Assembly: GCF_000485595.1 (NCBI RefSeq)
Contig: NW_014578216.1
Location: forward strand, 57,786-82,492
Length of the DNA: 24,707 bases
Source: Priapulus caudatus
Taxonomy: Eukaryota; Priapulida; Priapulimorpha; Priapulimorphida; Priapulidae
Direction of reading: 5' to 3'
In this document: positions 19,101-24,707 of the stretch, one piece after another
Position numbering within the stretch: the stretch's first letter is position 1
Layout: the number at the start of each line of letters is the position of its first letter
Made by a program: the position numbers and the translations under genes
The notes under the pieces: generated by a model
Told to the model about the DNA's origin: nothing
What the model saw: the letters and a program-made list of their open reading frames with translations, nothing else
Database searches by the model: none

Positions 19101-19326
19101 ATATAAGTTTATATAAAGTTATATAAAGTAGTCCTGATAAAGATTAAGATAATCATCTTTTATTGCGATCTTACTCGTATATAATATAATGTACCATATT
19201 ATGCCAGGAATATGATTTGCTGTAACACTCTTGTCTTGCAGGTCGCCAGATGTTTGCAGCCCAGACGAGAACGAAATGCCTCTCGCACAGAGACTTGCTG
19301 AAAGTGACCACCAGGTGACAGCACAG
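10047..19326 (+). CDS. PARPBP: PARPBP (PARI) orthologue, PCNA-interacting anti-recombinase
   Basis: In vertebrates PARPBP is a nuclear, UvrD-helicase-like protein that binds PCNA and restrains RAD51-mediated recombination at forks. Exons are 10047-10164, 10529-10710, 10772-11550 (internally problematic), 12004-12192, 14815-14979, 15553-15707, 16047-16206, 17878-18050 and 19242-19326; all other phases agree. Resemblance to the human protein runs in order: LVALQLCLAQ, LRLLINSRDEMSLACIINVP, RLGGKSYAP, NVIALRELLDDAA and FRSP. About 658 residues are predicted to 19326, against about 580 in human. The excess includes an 11-residue tandem repeat. No PIP box (QxxLxxFF type) was found, so the C-terminus is missing or unrecognised. 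The start ATG at 10047 has a good context (AAAAATGG). Confidence 0.85.
10529..10710 (+). CDS. PARPBP: PARPBP exon 2
   Basis: From TTCCTATAG to GAC|GTAAGT, phase 0 at the end. It encodes helices ending LLLNKHDALVALQLCLAQKS, which align with the N-terminal LLALQLSMAE region of vertebrate PARPBP. Confidence 0.8.
10772..11550 (+). CDS. PARPBP: PARPBP exon 3 with coding minisatellite and a frame problem
   Basis: After GTCTTTAG the phase-0 frame reads WDIFTLEHASLLYHFAAGH and reaches TAA at 10832-10834. A second frame, open through the rest, carries the 11-residue repeats and then SYYRFLDECDVVDERGLLAF, similar in position to the vertebrate KIYDDFL segment. The two frames join exactly if 10831-10862 (GTAATT...GAGAG, 32 nt) is removed; otherwise a frameshift is needed. 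The exon ends at CAG|GTGACA, phase 0. Confidence 0.6.
11098..11394 (+). repeat. Coding 33-bp minisatellite (DRSEPSPAVEA units)
   Basis: Eight full 33-bp copies (11098-11361) plus a ninth that decays (DRLELESARKS). All are in frame and coding. Central copies are almost identical while end copies differ, as expected from unequal exchange. The units are acidic and proline-containing, with Ser-Glu-Pro and Ser-Pro sites, so the segment is probably disordered. Confidence 0.95.
11560..11740. repeat. Degenerate CTTG/CTTA low-complexity tract
   Basis: Pyrimidine-biased run of TTACTTACTTA and CTTGCTTGTTTG words in PARPBP intron 3. Not coding. Confidence 0.8.
11780..11832. repeat. Hairpin with perfect 16-bp arms
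   Basis: AACTTATCCCAATAAG (11780-11795) and CTTATTGGGATAAGTT (11817-11832) are exact inverse complements around a 21-base loop. Perhaps a small foldback element or a cruciform. Confidence 0.9.
12004..12192 (+). CDS. PARPBP: PARPBP exon 4
   Basis: 63 codons, phase 0 at both ends, between TTCCTTTTCAG and GAG|GTGAAG. It encodes RAFISMLCRNRRVYNVTVET and an acidic linker. Sequence is not closely conserved; it is assigned by phase and position between exons 3 and 5. Confidence 0.65.
12258..12486. repeat. Inverted minisatellite with telomeric centre
   Basis: Repeats of ACTACCCCCTGGACAA type on the left face their inverse complement GGGGGTAGTTGTCC on the right. GGGTTAGGGTTAGGGTT sits at the turning point (12368-12384). 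The two halves are imperfect inverses of several 15-20 bp copies each. Confidence 0.85.
12500..12985. repeat. Dispersed-type repeat with GTCC microsatellite and diverged duplication
   Basis: A GTCCGTCC/GTGC array (12592-12655) is followed by ACAAATCTTAACCGCTCGAC ... TTGATATTTGA (about 12669-12707). That reappears about 174 bp later as ACAAATCTCAACGGCTTGAC ... TTAATATTTGA (12842-12881). Both halves continue into AATT(T/G)G(G)GGGTCA-like GA-rich sequence. Non-coding. Confidence 0.65.
13163..13363. mobile_element. Truncated second copy of the foldback MITE
   Basis: Matches the right half of the element at 3004-3395: TGCGGTGTAC, TACTTGTGTGT, GAGCATTTGA(A/C)CGGCATTTACA, TTATCGGCAATAATAGGCGAAA, TTTGGTAGTAA, and the terminal TTGAGACGTTCCAAGTGCCT GTG. 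The left arm is missing, so it can no longer fold back. Confidence 0.85.
13364..13493. repeat. Nested hairpins built from AGCTCTAGAACTATAG
   Basis: AGCTCTAGAACTATAGC (from 13369) is inverted as GCTATAGTTCTAGAGCT (ending near 13431), around a GC-rich inner palindrome. A diverged relative, AGCTCTAGTACTATAG, follows at about 13444. It lies directly between the MITE end and the SAP reading frame. Confidence 0.8.
13561..13665 (+). pseudogene. Short SAP-motif reading frame, probable transposon gene relic
   Basis: ATG followed by 34 codons: MASSYEGKPVNELKSELQSR, then GAKTSGRKSDLIEK and TAA. This is a good SAP (putative DNA-binding) motif with the LKxxLxxRGxxxxGxKxxL spacing. It may be a first exon ending at AA|GTAAAT. 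N-terminal SAP motifs of this type often begin transposon-associated genes in marine invertebrates. Nothing downstream continues it; a satellite array begins 25 nt later. It lies in PARPBP intron 4 on the same strand. Confidence 0.45.
13690..14265. repeat. GTGC/ACGTACAC palindromic satellite
   Basis: About 500 bp of GTGCGTGCGTGC punctuated by GTGCACGTACACGTGCG palindromes at irregular 20-50 bp spacing. Alternating purine-pyrimidine throughout. Open frames in every phase are artefacts of the repeat. Confidence 0.93.
13933..13986. repeat. Perfect 18-bp hairpin inside the satellite
   Basis: CAAGAGCTAATAATACCT and AGGTATTATTAGCTCTTG flank an 18-base AT-rich loop and split the satellite in two. 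The AT-rich hairpin contrasts sharply with its GC-rich host, as expected for a small insertion. Confidence 0.9.
14266..14814 (+). other. PARPBP intron 4 3' part; possible LTR-like sequence
   Basis: At 14345-14500 a sequence with TGTATGCTCTGAGCGCGAAC, a TATA-like TTTATAAG and a short TCAGTTGAGTGCTGTCGCTC resembles a solo-LTR promoter. I could not find both ends or a target duplication. The rest is AT-rich intron. Confidence 0.3.
14815..14979 (+). CDS. PARPBP: PARPBP exon 5: most conserved segment
   Basis: 55 codons, phase 0 at both ends, from TGCTTTCAG to CAG|GTGCAC. It encodes GYLRLLINSRDEMSLACIIN followed by VPERGINHAAFTELKRLAR, the UvrD-like signature of PARPBP (human SYLNLLVNSKNDLAVAYILN). 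This is the strongest evidence for the gene's identity. Confidence 0.92.
14980..16046 (+). other. PARPBP introns 5 and 6
   Basis: Apart from exon 6 (15553-15707) this span is AT-rich intron. The only repeat noted is a TATATA run at 15925-15938. No other gene or element seen. Confidence 0.5.
15553..15707 (+). CDS. PARPBP: PARPBP exon 6
   Basis: From TTTCAATCACCAG to GG|GTAATC, ending in phase 2. It encodes SYVMRVRLGGKSYAPEQCCP and a helix (ALSDFICLLNKMQTILEE). It aligns with human SFIRTIELGGKGYAPPPSDP and the following helix. Confidence 0.9.
16047..16206 (+). CDS. PARPBP: PARPBP exon 7
   Basis: Starts after GATGTCATTTCAG; one base completes Gly. It encodes RAIQTLISVVKNALLKSKHN and a further helix, ending AAG|GTATCG in phase 0. 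If this donor is skipped, the frame stays open to TAA at 16306-16308, which could give a shorter alternative C-terminus. Confidence 0.8.
17310..17774. mobile_element. MITE with perfect 19-bp inverted ends and internal subrepeats
   Basis: CTAGCCGCACACTATCCGA (17310-17328) and its exact inverse TCGGATAGTGTGCGGCTAG (17756-17774) bound 465 bp with no coding frame. CGGATAGTGTGCG-like motifs recur internally in both directions (17452-17463, 17483-17494, 17676-17685, 17725-17730). No clear target duplication, so the superfamily is uncertain. It lies in PARPBP intron 7; bases 16309-17309 before it show nothing recognised. Confidence 0.8.
17878..18050 (+). CDS. PARPBP: PARPBP exon 8
   Basis: From ACATTACAG to AG|GTAAGT, starting phase 0 and ending phase 2. 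It encodes ICGHRNVIALRELLDDAASL and ends LPSLMSQFR. It matches the vertebrate CGRDTVKALLVLLDEEAA ... LTLFRSP segment. Confidence 0.88.
18526..18803. mobile_element. Dispersed CCTCCG-type element, copy 2
   Basis: Same plan as 3655-3994: ATTACCTCCGTTGCAACAGA...GGGAGGTAAT hairpin, a GT-rich stretch, then a 3' end CGGAGGTATGCACTCTCTTT GAGTGCCCTCTGTCTAGTTA. Inside, a unit with CCAGCAGCGAGCCAGCTGTT ATACACA occurs twice (18591 and about 18716), and GTCCAGTCAGCAGCAGC also occurs twice. Confidence 0.6.
18804..19241 (+). other. 3' part of PARPBP intron 8
   Basis: AT-rich. Near 19070-19130 there are direct repeats of AGTTTATATAAAG. The reverse strand carries the only candidate poly(A) signal for the convergent gene C. 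Confidence 0.5.
19159..19164 (-). promoter_or_regulatory. Candidate polyadenylation signal of the CASPR-like gene
   Basis: AATAAA on the minus strand, about 520 nt past the stop at 19681. I saw no nearer one. If used, the 3' UTR would overlap PARPBP exon 9 in antisense. Confidence 0.3.
19242..19326 (+). CDS. PARPBP: PARPBP exon 9 (last one identified)
   Basis: After TTGTCTTGCAG, one base completes the Arg of FRSP, then DVCSPDENEMPLAQRLAESD. Donors are CAG|GTGAGC at 19327 or CAG|GTGACA at 19315. Without splicing the frame runs through the GA microsatellite as Arg-Glu repeats to TAG at 19513-19515. Where the gene really ends is unresolved. Confidence 0.7.
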
Positions 19327-19365
19327 GTGAGCAGGATTGTCTTGATTAGCAGTCAGAGGCAAGTC

Positions 19366-19548
19366 AGAGAGAGAGGGCGAGAGATACAACGTGCGCGCGA
19401 GATGGAAAGAGCGAGAGAGAGAGAGAGAGAGAGAGAGACTGAGATATACAGCGTATGTGTGAGAGAGAAACAGCAAGAGAGAGTGAGAGAAAGAGAGAGA
19501 GAGAGCAAGATGTAGCGTGTACGTGAGAGAGAAACATCGAGAGCGAGT

Positions 19549-19600
<52 letters not shown>

Positions 19601-19645
19601 GAGAGAGAGAGAAAGAGAGCAAGAGCGAGTCGGAGTGACAGGGGA
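19366..19645. repeat. GA microsatellite between convergent genes
   Basis: Interrupted (GA)n separating PARPBP exon 9 from the last exon of the CASPR-like gene. Arg-Glu and Ser-Leu reading frames over it are repeat artefacts. Confidence 0.95.
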
Positions 19646-19680
19646 GAGGAGGGCAGAGAGCAGTTACATGCTGCGTGCTT

Positions 19681-19865
19681 CTATCTGTGCCAGCACGTTA
19701 GTTTGCTCAGGTAGTGGTATCCTATCTCGGCCTTATCACCCGTGTCGCCTAGGACGATGGCGCTCACAGGTAGTGCGGCGATGTCCCTGAGCATCCCATT
19801 GTCCACCCGCCACACGGCATCGTTGTTGTCGCAGTTACATGTCGTTGCGTTATTGGCGCAGTTGC
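19681..19865 (-). CDS. CASPR-like gene exon 5 (stop)
   Basis: From TGCTTCACAG to TAG at 19683-19681. It encodes [20 protein letters not shown], then [20 protein letters not shown] and a final Cys. It matches the CASPR order NC..P.YYCNCD...W..D.G.L.....LPVS.VV.GDT and ends where that domain normally ends. Confidence 0.93.
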
Positions 19866-22800
19866 CTGTGAAGCAAGGGACGAAAGGCAGCGGTGAGAGA
19901 CTTACGTGTCGCGTGGCGACATTTACGCGAAATTGAGCAAGGCTGTGCGAAGTGCGAGCGCTTCTTTCCTCAGACAGCATACACGCGTGTTGCATGGCGA
20001 TATTTGCGCGTGCCAGTTTTGGCACGAAGTCGAACACTGCTCTTCTTGTTCTCGCAAATTTTTGCATGCGCGAATAATAGCCGCGCAACACACGAGTGTA
20101 TGGTTGACTTTACATACGACATTAGCCTCGCCCGTAGTTGTTAGTCACTGCATTCACACTGCGTAAAGCCTAGCACAGACCTGCGACCTTTTCATGCAAC
20201 TCGACAGCGATTCTAGAATCGCTGTAAAAATTGCTGTGAAATAGCTACGTTTGCGGGAACGTGCAACTGCAACCCTTTGGCCTTAGCAATTCTGGTCGCT
20301 TGCGACGAGTTGCAAGAAATCAAACTTTTAATTTTGAGCGACTTGTTGCCCCCAATTGTGCTAGAGTTGCTTCGAAATCGGATGTGTGCGCACACACGGT
20401 GACACATCGACCGATCGCTTGCGGTTGCAGGTTGCAGCGACGAGCAACCAAAAATTGCAGGTCTGCGCTAGGCTTAAGAAAGCACGCAAGCTAACCACCA
20501 GCGTCTGCTCAAAGTCGTTTCGATCTACTTACCGGCGGCGCCGCACGCGCACTGGTCGGAGCCGGGGTGGGCCCCGCCCCAGTAGTGCTGCGGCCTCCCG
20601 TCCCACGATGCCCACCATCCATACCGCGTGCTGGACGACTTCATGAGGACCGCCGAGTAACATTTATACTGAAGCAAAGAAAGCATGCGTGATAAAGAGC
20701 TCTGGATTGGTTCCGTGGGGTGCAGAGCAACTGCCACTACCCAGTGCAGATTTGCCTAGCTTATAATAATAATAAAGCGGACAGAGTCCCGAGACAAGTG
20801 CTGTGGTGGGCAATGAGGAAGCTTGGGACAGACGAGTGGATCATGAGGTTGGTGCAGGGCATGTACACCAACACTCGTAGTCGTGTGCGTGTCGGTGGTG
20901 GTTTCTCAGAGGAGTTTGAGGTAAAGGTGGGAGTTCATCAAGGGTTGGTGCTGAGCCCCCTCCTGTTCATCATGGTACTGGAGGCCCTTTCACGGCAGTT
21001 CCGTGCTGGCGTCCCCTGGGAAGATCTCTACGCCGATGACTTGGTGATTATAGCCGATTTCTTGGAAGAATGCATGGCAAGGCTGGAAGTGTGGAAGCTG
21101 GCATGGAGGAGAAGGGCCTCAGAGTGAATATGGGCAAGACGAAGATCATGATTTGTGGTGCTGAACTTGACCTCGGGGTGCAGATTGGGCAGGACAAACT
21201 GGAGGTGGTACCCTCCTTCTGCTACCTTGGTGATACTCTCTCGGCGGGTGGTGGCTGTGAATTAGCCACTATCATTAGAGCAAAGACCGCCTGGGGGAAG
21301 TTTCGGAAGCTGCTTCCTGTCCTGACATCTCGACATCTGTCCCTCAGGCCTCGTGGTCATGTGTATGGCACCTGTGTCCGCAGCGCCATGCTGCACGGGA
21401 GCGAGACATGGGCAATGAAATCTGCTGACTTGCAACGCCTCCGGTGTAATTACAGGGCAATGATCAGATGGATCTGCATTCTGCAATGTCACAATCGTGG
21501 ATTTTGCCCCTTCAAATGAGCTGCTGGGCAGACTGGGTATCCTGGACCTTGATGTCGTATTACGTGAGAGAAGACTCCGCTGGTATGGCCATGTTCAGCG
21601 CTCCATCGGTGCCATCAAGACAGTGGGTGAAGTTCAAGTTGTTGGTGTAAGGAGACGTGGCAGGCCGAAGATGTCTTGGAAGGAGGTTGTGAAGAAGGAT
21701 AGGGAACAGTGGAATCTCTCCGCTGTAGACCCCTTGGATCGTGTCATATGGAGAGCAAGCGTGAGAGCTGCCAAAACTGGACCGAGCCAGATTCCTGGAG
21801 TGGGTTCTACTGATGTGGATTTAAACCCTTGAGTCCATTATAAAATAAAGAAACCGAAAACAACAACAACAACAACAACATAATTAGATGACGTGAGGCT
21901 GTAGTGTGAGCCTAAAGGTTGTTACCGTCTCTATTGTCCCTGCGGTATCGCACTTAATAGAGATAACACACCTGTGCATGTGTGAATAATTGGTAAAACG
22001 TGAGCTATTTTATATATACTGTGTGTGTGTGTGTGTGTGTGCGTGCGTGTGTGCGTAAGCGTGTGCGTGTGCACGCGCGCGCGCGTGTGTGTGAGTATGT
22101 GTGTGTGCGTGTGCGTGCGTGTGTGCGTATGTGTATGTGCGTGAACGTGTGTGCGTGTGCGTGCGTGTGTGCGTATGTGTATGTGCGTGAACGTGTGCGT
22201 GTGTGAGTGCATCTGACTGTGTGTGTATTTGTGTGAGTGTGCGCGTGCGCGTGCGCGTTTTTGCGTTATCAATATGGCGCAAAGAGAAAATAGCATTGTA
22301 AACTGACGGCGGAATGGTGAGTTATCGCGGGAGTTGTCGGACCGCTCCTTTACAGTAGCTGTTCTCGATCACACCGCTTACCTGGATCCACTGCTCGCAC
22401 TTGTGTGCAGTGGCCATGACCGCTCGTATGTCGTGCATGGGCACCTCGTAGCTGACGTTGTACACGTAGGAGCCGGGCGATTCCTTCCCTTTCACCACCA
22501 CGTCTCTGGAGGAGTCGTGCGTGAACGCCGTCGTTCCTGAAGCACGAGCAACGGTCAGGGTTAGGGTCTGGGATAGTGTTTGGATTAAGTTAGATATAGT
22601 GTCAGGGTTAGGGTTAGTGTTAGGATTAAGGTGGATTAAGGTATTAGGATTAAGGTGTTAGGATTAAGCGATGAATAGTAGTATGATCAGGGTTAGGGTC
22701 AGAGATAGTGTTAGGGTTAAGTTATGTATAGTGTTAGGGTTAGGTTAGTAATAATGTTAGGGTTACGTTGTACGTATAGCCTTAGGGCTAGGTTAGTAAT

Positions 22801-24119
22801 AGTGTTAGGGTTGGGGTTAGGGTTAAGTAATGAATAGTATTTCTGTTAGGGTTAGGTTAGGAAAAGTGTTAGGGTTAAGTAAGGGATAGTAATATATATA
22901 GGGTTAGGCTAGAATTAGTTGTAGGACTTCGTGAGGGGTAGTATTAGGTTAAGGGCAGTGTTAGGGTTAGGGTTAGGGTTAGGGTGAGGATAGTGTTAGG
23001 GTTAGGTTAGGTATAGTGTTATGTTTAGGGCTATGATTAGGCATGTGTGACGTATACACCTCAGCTGGGCTGTATGTATGCAATGATTAGATCCATTACC
23101 CCATCCCATATCGGATCGACGCGATTATTGTTCTATACCATTCGTTTACTACAAGCTTGGCACTGAATAACTAGTTTTCAACGTTCATCAGGGTTAGGCT
23201 CTGCCAGGTTCTCCTAACTCTGTAAAGCTGAGAAACCAGCTCACCTTAAGCTCAGGTTGGTTTAGGTTATGGATTGGGTTTGGATTATGGTGACGAAGAT
23301 TTAGGTACAGGATTCCTAATGTATGATTGAGCCAGGTACCTGTTGCTAGGTCGCAGTTGACTTCGAACGGAGGCCTCCCATGTCCTGGTCCGTCAAGGTC
23401 GAGGTAGTACAGACCATTCTCCGTGAAGCCAGCCTTCTTGATCTCCTGGCAATTTCTAAAGGAATGTCTGATTGGTCCGCATGTAGTTCCACACCTTCCT
23501 GGGAGCCATGCGAAATGATCGGCGTTACATTGCAGTTTCTACGGAAACTTGCTAGACGTAGTTCGTTAGTAGTGATCAAGCATCAGCAAGTTGGTCTAAT
23601 TAATCATTAGCAATCGATAATGGCAATCAATGGCATTCAATAATGACAATCATTTGGTGGTATCATGAATACATCTACATCCTGAATATGAAAGATCGCT
23701 GTACCAGCTGCCGTGGCAACGTTCCCATTTCTGAACCTTCTAAACGCAGCACTAGATGCGCTAGAAATCAGTAGCATGAGTCGACATGATTAATAATGCT
23801 TTCTGATAACTGGTTTCACGTGTTTCGTGTACGGATGTGTCGACGGTGGCGTTCTACGTGTGCCCTACTGCTACCTCTCGCACTCACCGATTTTTGCCGA
23901 TGCGTTGGCCAGCGATTCCAGCTGCTGTGCCACCTCTTCTGCGATCTGCTGCTTGAGTTCAGTGCACCCTAGTGGCGCTTGTGGTGAGAATCCGGCAGGA
24001 TAGTTGACCACCTGTGTGCAGTTGACCATCGCTGGTGATGCTAGTGCTGACACCGGGGTGTCTGTCCCGTGTGCCACGGAGGCAGCAGCCGCGAGCAGCA
24101 GGAAGAATACTGAAGCCAT
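19681..24119 (-). CDS. Secreted CASPR/neurexin IV-type fibrinogen-like domain protein
   Basis: Five exons, in transcript order 24119-23875, 23455-23340, 22536-22382, 20668-20533 and 19865-19681, join in phase (2, 1, 0, 1) to about 278 residues ending in TAG. Residues 1-18 are a signal peptide ([18 protein letters not shown]), followed by a short helix. [19 protein letters not shown] and PPFEVNCDL then open a fibrinogen-like domain. The later part, with [37 protein letters not shown] and [12 protein letters not shown], matches the fibrinogen-like module of contactin-associated proteins rather than ordinary fibrinogen. No EGF, laminin-G or membrane segment follows, so it is probably a free secreted protein. 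Binding partner unknown; a carbohydrate or cell-surface ligand is inference. Four NxS/T sites are seen. Confidence 0.85.
20167..20474. mobile_element. PIF/Harbinger-like MITE with TAA target duplication
   Basis: AGCCTAGCACAGACCTGC (20167-20184) and the inverse of GCAGGTCTGCGCTAGGCT (20457-20474) match at 17 of 18 bases. TAA flanks both sides (20164-20166 and 20475-20477). A 3-bp TWA duplication is typical of PIF/Harbinger. Internal GTTGCA/TGCAAC words also pair. Non-coding, in intron 4 of the CASPR-like gene. Confidence 0.82.
20533..20668 (-). CDS. CASPR-like gene exon 4: WW/YWGG core
   Basis: From TTGCTTCAG to G|GTAAGT. It encodes [20 protein letters not shown] and [20 protein letters not shown]. 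The WW, YWGG and CACG motifs are diagnostic of the CASPR-type fibrinogen-like module. Ends phase 1. Confidence 0.93.
20771..21881 (+). mobile_element. 5'-truncated, frameshifted LINE with (CAA)n tail
   Basis: Translation in three successive frames gives [43 protein letters not shown] (catalytic YADD), [46 protein letters not shown] and [15 protein letters not shown] with [14 protein letters not shown]. This is the usual order for a non-LTR element. Frame is lost near 21080 and near 21490. The element starts inside the palm after a short TAA run and ends with (CAA)7 at 21860-21880. It is inserted antisense in intron 3 of the CASPR-like gene. RTE/CR1-like style; clade not certain. Confidence 0.9.
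22019..22259. repeat. GT/GC alternating microsatellite
   Basis: Interrupted (GT)n with GTGCGC blocks and a repeated GTGCGTATGTGTATGTGCGT GAACGTGT unit. Strongly alternating purine-pyrimidine, hence potential Z-DNA. Intron 3 of the CASPR-like gene. Confidence 0.93.
22382..22536 (-). CDS. CASPR-like gene exon 3
   Basis: From GTGCTTCAG to CAG|GTAAGC. It encodes a beta-rich stretch ([15 protein letters not shown]) and [16 protein letters not shown], equivalent to the 'ITxSAxYCEQYIxYxC' segment of CASPR proteins. Ends phase 0. Confidence 0.87.
22553..23036. repeat. Degenerate interstitial telomeric-like repeats
   Basis: TTAGGG and variants (GTTAGGATTAAGG, GTTAGGGTTAAGT) are spread over almost 500 bp, interrupted by AGGTTAGTAATAGTG-like words. 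Perfect blocks are short, e.g. about 22964-22984. The pattern AGTGTTAGGGTTAGGTTAGT recurs at about 40-60 bp, suggesting a higher-order unit. Intron 2 of the CASPR-like gene; bases 23040-23339 show nothing else. Confidence 0.85.
23340..23455 (-). CDS. CASPR-like gene exon 2: start of fibrinogen-like domain
   Basis: From CATTCCTTTAG to ACAG|GTACCT. It encodes [20 protein letters not shown] and [13 protein letters not shown], the DCxEI...Y.LD.DG...PF.V.CD signature that opens fibrinogen-related domains. It ends in phase 1. Confidence 0.85.
23456..23874 (-). other. Intron 1 of the CASPR-like gene
   Basis: No repeat or element stands out. Two open stretches exist (near 23540-23456 and 23756-23680), but neither gives a convincing exon in the right frame. 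Confidence 0.45.
23875..24119 (-). CDS. CASPR-like gene exon 1: signal peptide and helix
   Basis: ATG then a classic signal peptide, two Cys, and the helix [21 protein letters not shown] consensus donor G|GTGAGT at 23887 gives the wrong phase for exon 2. The weaker AG|GTAGCA at 23874 fits phase 2 and gives [12 protein letters not shown] across the junction. I prefer the latter, but an unseen small exon is possible. Confidence 0.75.
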
Positions 24120-24134
24120 GCTGATGTAGATGCC

Positions 24135-24241
24135 TCACGTCCTCCTCTTTCTTTCTCTCTCTTTCTGTCACACACACACACACACACTCTCTCTCTCTCT
24201 TTCTGTCTCTCGCTCTCTCGCTCTCTCGCGCTCTTTCTTTT

Positions 24242-24278
<37 letters not shown>

Positions 24279-24336
24279 GTCTCTGTCTCTTTCTCTCTCG
24301 CTCTTTCTCTCGCTCGCTTGGTCTCTCTCTTTCTAT
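24135..24336. repeat. CT/CA microsatellite in the 5' leader region of the CASPR-like gene
   Basis: (CT)n with a (CA)n block at 24169-24187. On the coding strand this is a GA/GT tract beginning about 20 nt before the ATG. Reading frames over it are artefacts. Confidence 0.93.
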
Positions 24337-24493
24337 CTGCAATCAGGTGCAGATGTTGACTGCTGCCGTGAGCTGTGTGACTAGAAACACGCAGCAAGGC
24401 TATGCGTTGACCGATGTGACGGTGTCGGATGATGGGATGCTAGTTCTGTGCGAGACAGATGAATTGTATGCACAGTCTGCTACGTCTCACCCA

Positions 24494-24502
24494 AATATAT
24501 AG
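24494..24502 (-). promoter_or_regulatory. Possible TATA box upstream of the CASPR-like gene
   Basis: CTATATATT on the minus strand, about 375 nt upstream of the start codon, after a GC-rich patch (CCGCGGGGCAGAA). Start-site position is unknown; weak evidence. The rest of 24337-24707 has no feature I can name beyond a TATA-rich end at 24669-24680. Confidence 0.22.
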
Positions 24503-24707
24503 CGGCTTTTCTGCCCCGCGGCAGCGCATCCGCCTGCCGTATCAGCACTGTCACTCCAGTGTCACCCTGCCACGCAGACAGGACGTGATAACGTTGGTGA
24601 TTAGACCACAAGCACTTGGAATCAAGTCAGTTGGTAGTGTAAATGTGATCACCGTTTTGACACTGAATATTTATATATATATGTTTATATGTATATCATA
24701 TGTGATA

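Noticed and set aside
19353-19622. Ser/Leu- and Arg/Glu-rich frames
   Set aside because: Microsatellite (GA)n; only the first part of the + frame is PARPBP exon 9.
22010-22296. Thr/His-rich minus-strand frames
   Set aside because: Translation of the GT/GC microsatellite.
23346-23579. 77-codon minus-strand frame near exon 2 of the CASPR-like gene
   Set aside because: It runs in a different frame from the conserved NCQEI...PPFEVNCD sequence in the same DNA.
23540-23885. Extra exon between exons 1 and 2 of the CASPR-like gene
   Set aside because: One chain of weak splice sites would fit, but a direct exon 1 to exon 2 join in correct phase is simpler.

Overview
The window is animal nuclear DNA, most likely from a marine invertebrate; I cannot fix the phylum. 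Its genes are built from short GC-rich exons with GT..AG junctions and matching codon phases, set in AT-rich introns full of microsatellites, minisatellites, MITE-like foldback elements, degraded LINEs and interstitial TTAGGG repeats. I found no tRNA or rRNA gene, operon, CRISPR array or bacterial gene organisation. All gene models below were assembled by hand from splice motifs, phase and family resemblance.

Region 1 (about 1-6310, + strand) holds gene A. At least six exons encode more than 900 residues of a protein I do not recognise. It has duplicated LGCH helices, an RRKR basic site created across a splice junction, an Ala/Gly/Lys-rich amphipathic region, a coiled coil with two hydrophobic segments, a ten-cysteine knot, and three C-terminal Cys-pair repeats. 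It looks secreted and membrane-interacting and is the most novel item here. Its introns carry 31-bp and 23-bp minisatellites, a hAT-like foldback MITE and a dispersed CCTCCGCC-type element.

Region 2 (about 7370-9570) holds the last two exons of a small unrecognised minus-strand gene (gene B), a dead CR1/Jockey-like LINE fragment, and a short inverted-repeat-bounded element that contains telomeric repeats.

Region 3 (10047 to about 19326, + strand) is a PARPBP (PARI) orthologue in nine exons. In vertebrates this is the PCNA-interacting, UvrD-like anti-recombinase. Here a coding 33-bp minisatellite (eight copies of an 11-residue unit) lies in exon 3. The same exon needs either an exceptionally short 32-nt intron or contains a frameshift. 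The C-terminal PIP box is not found.

Region 4 (19681-24119, minus strand) is a complete five-exon gene for a secreted protein of about 278 residues: a signal peptide, a short helix, and one fibrinogen-like domain of the contactin-associated-protein (CASPR/neurexin IV) type. It converges on PARPBP across a GA microsatellite. Its introns contain a PIF/Harbinger-like MITE, a truncated LINE and degenerate telomeric repeats.
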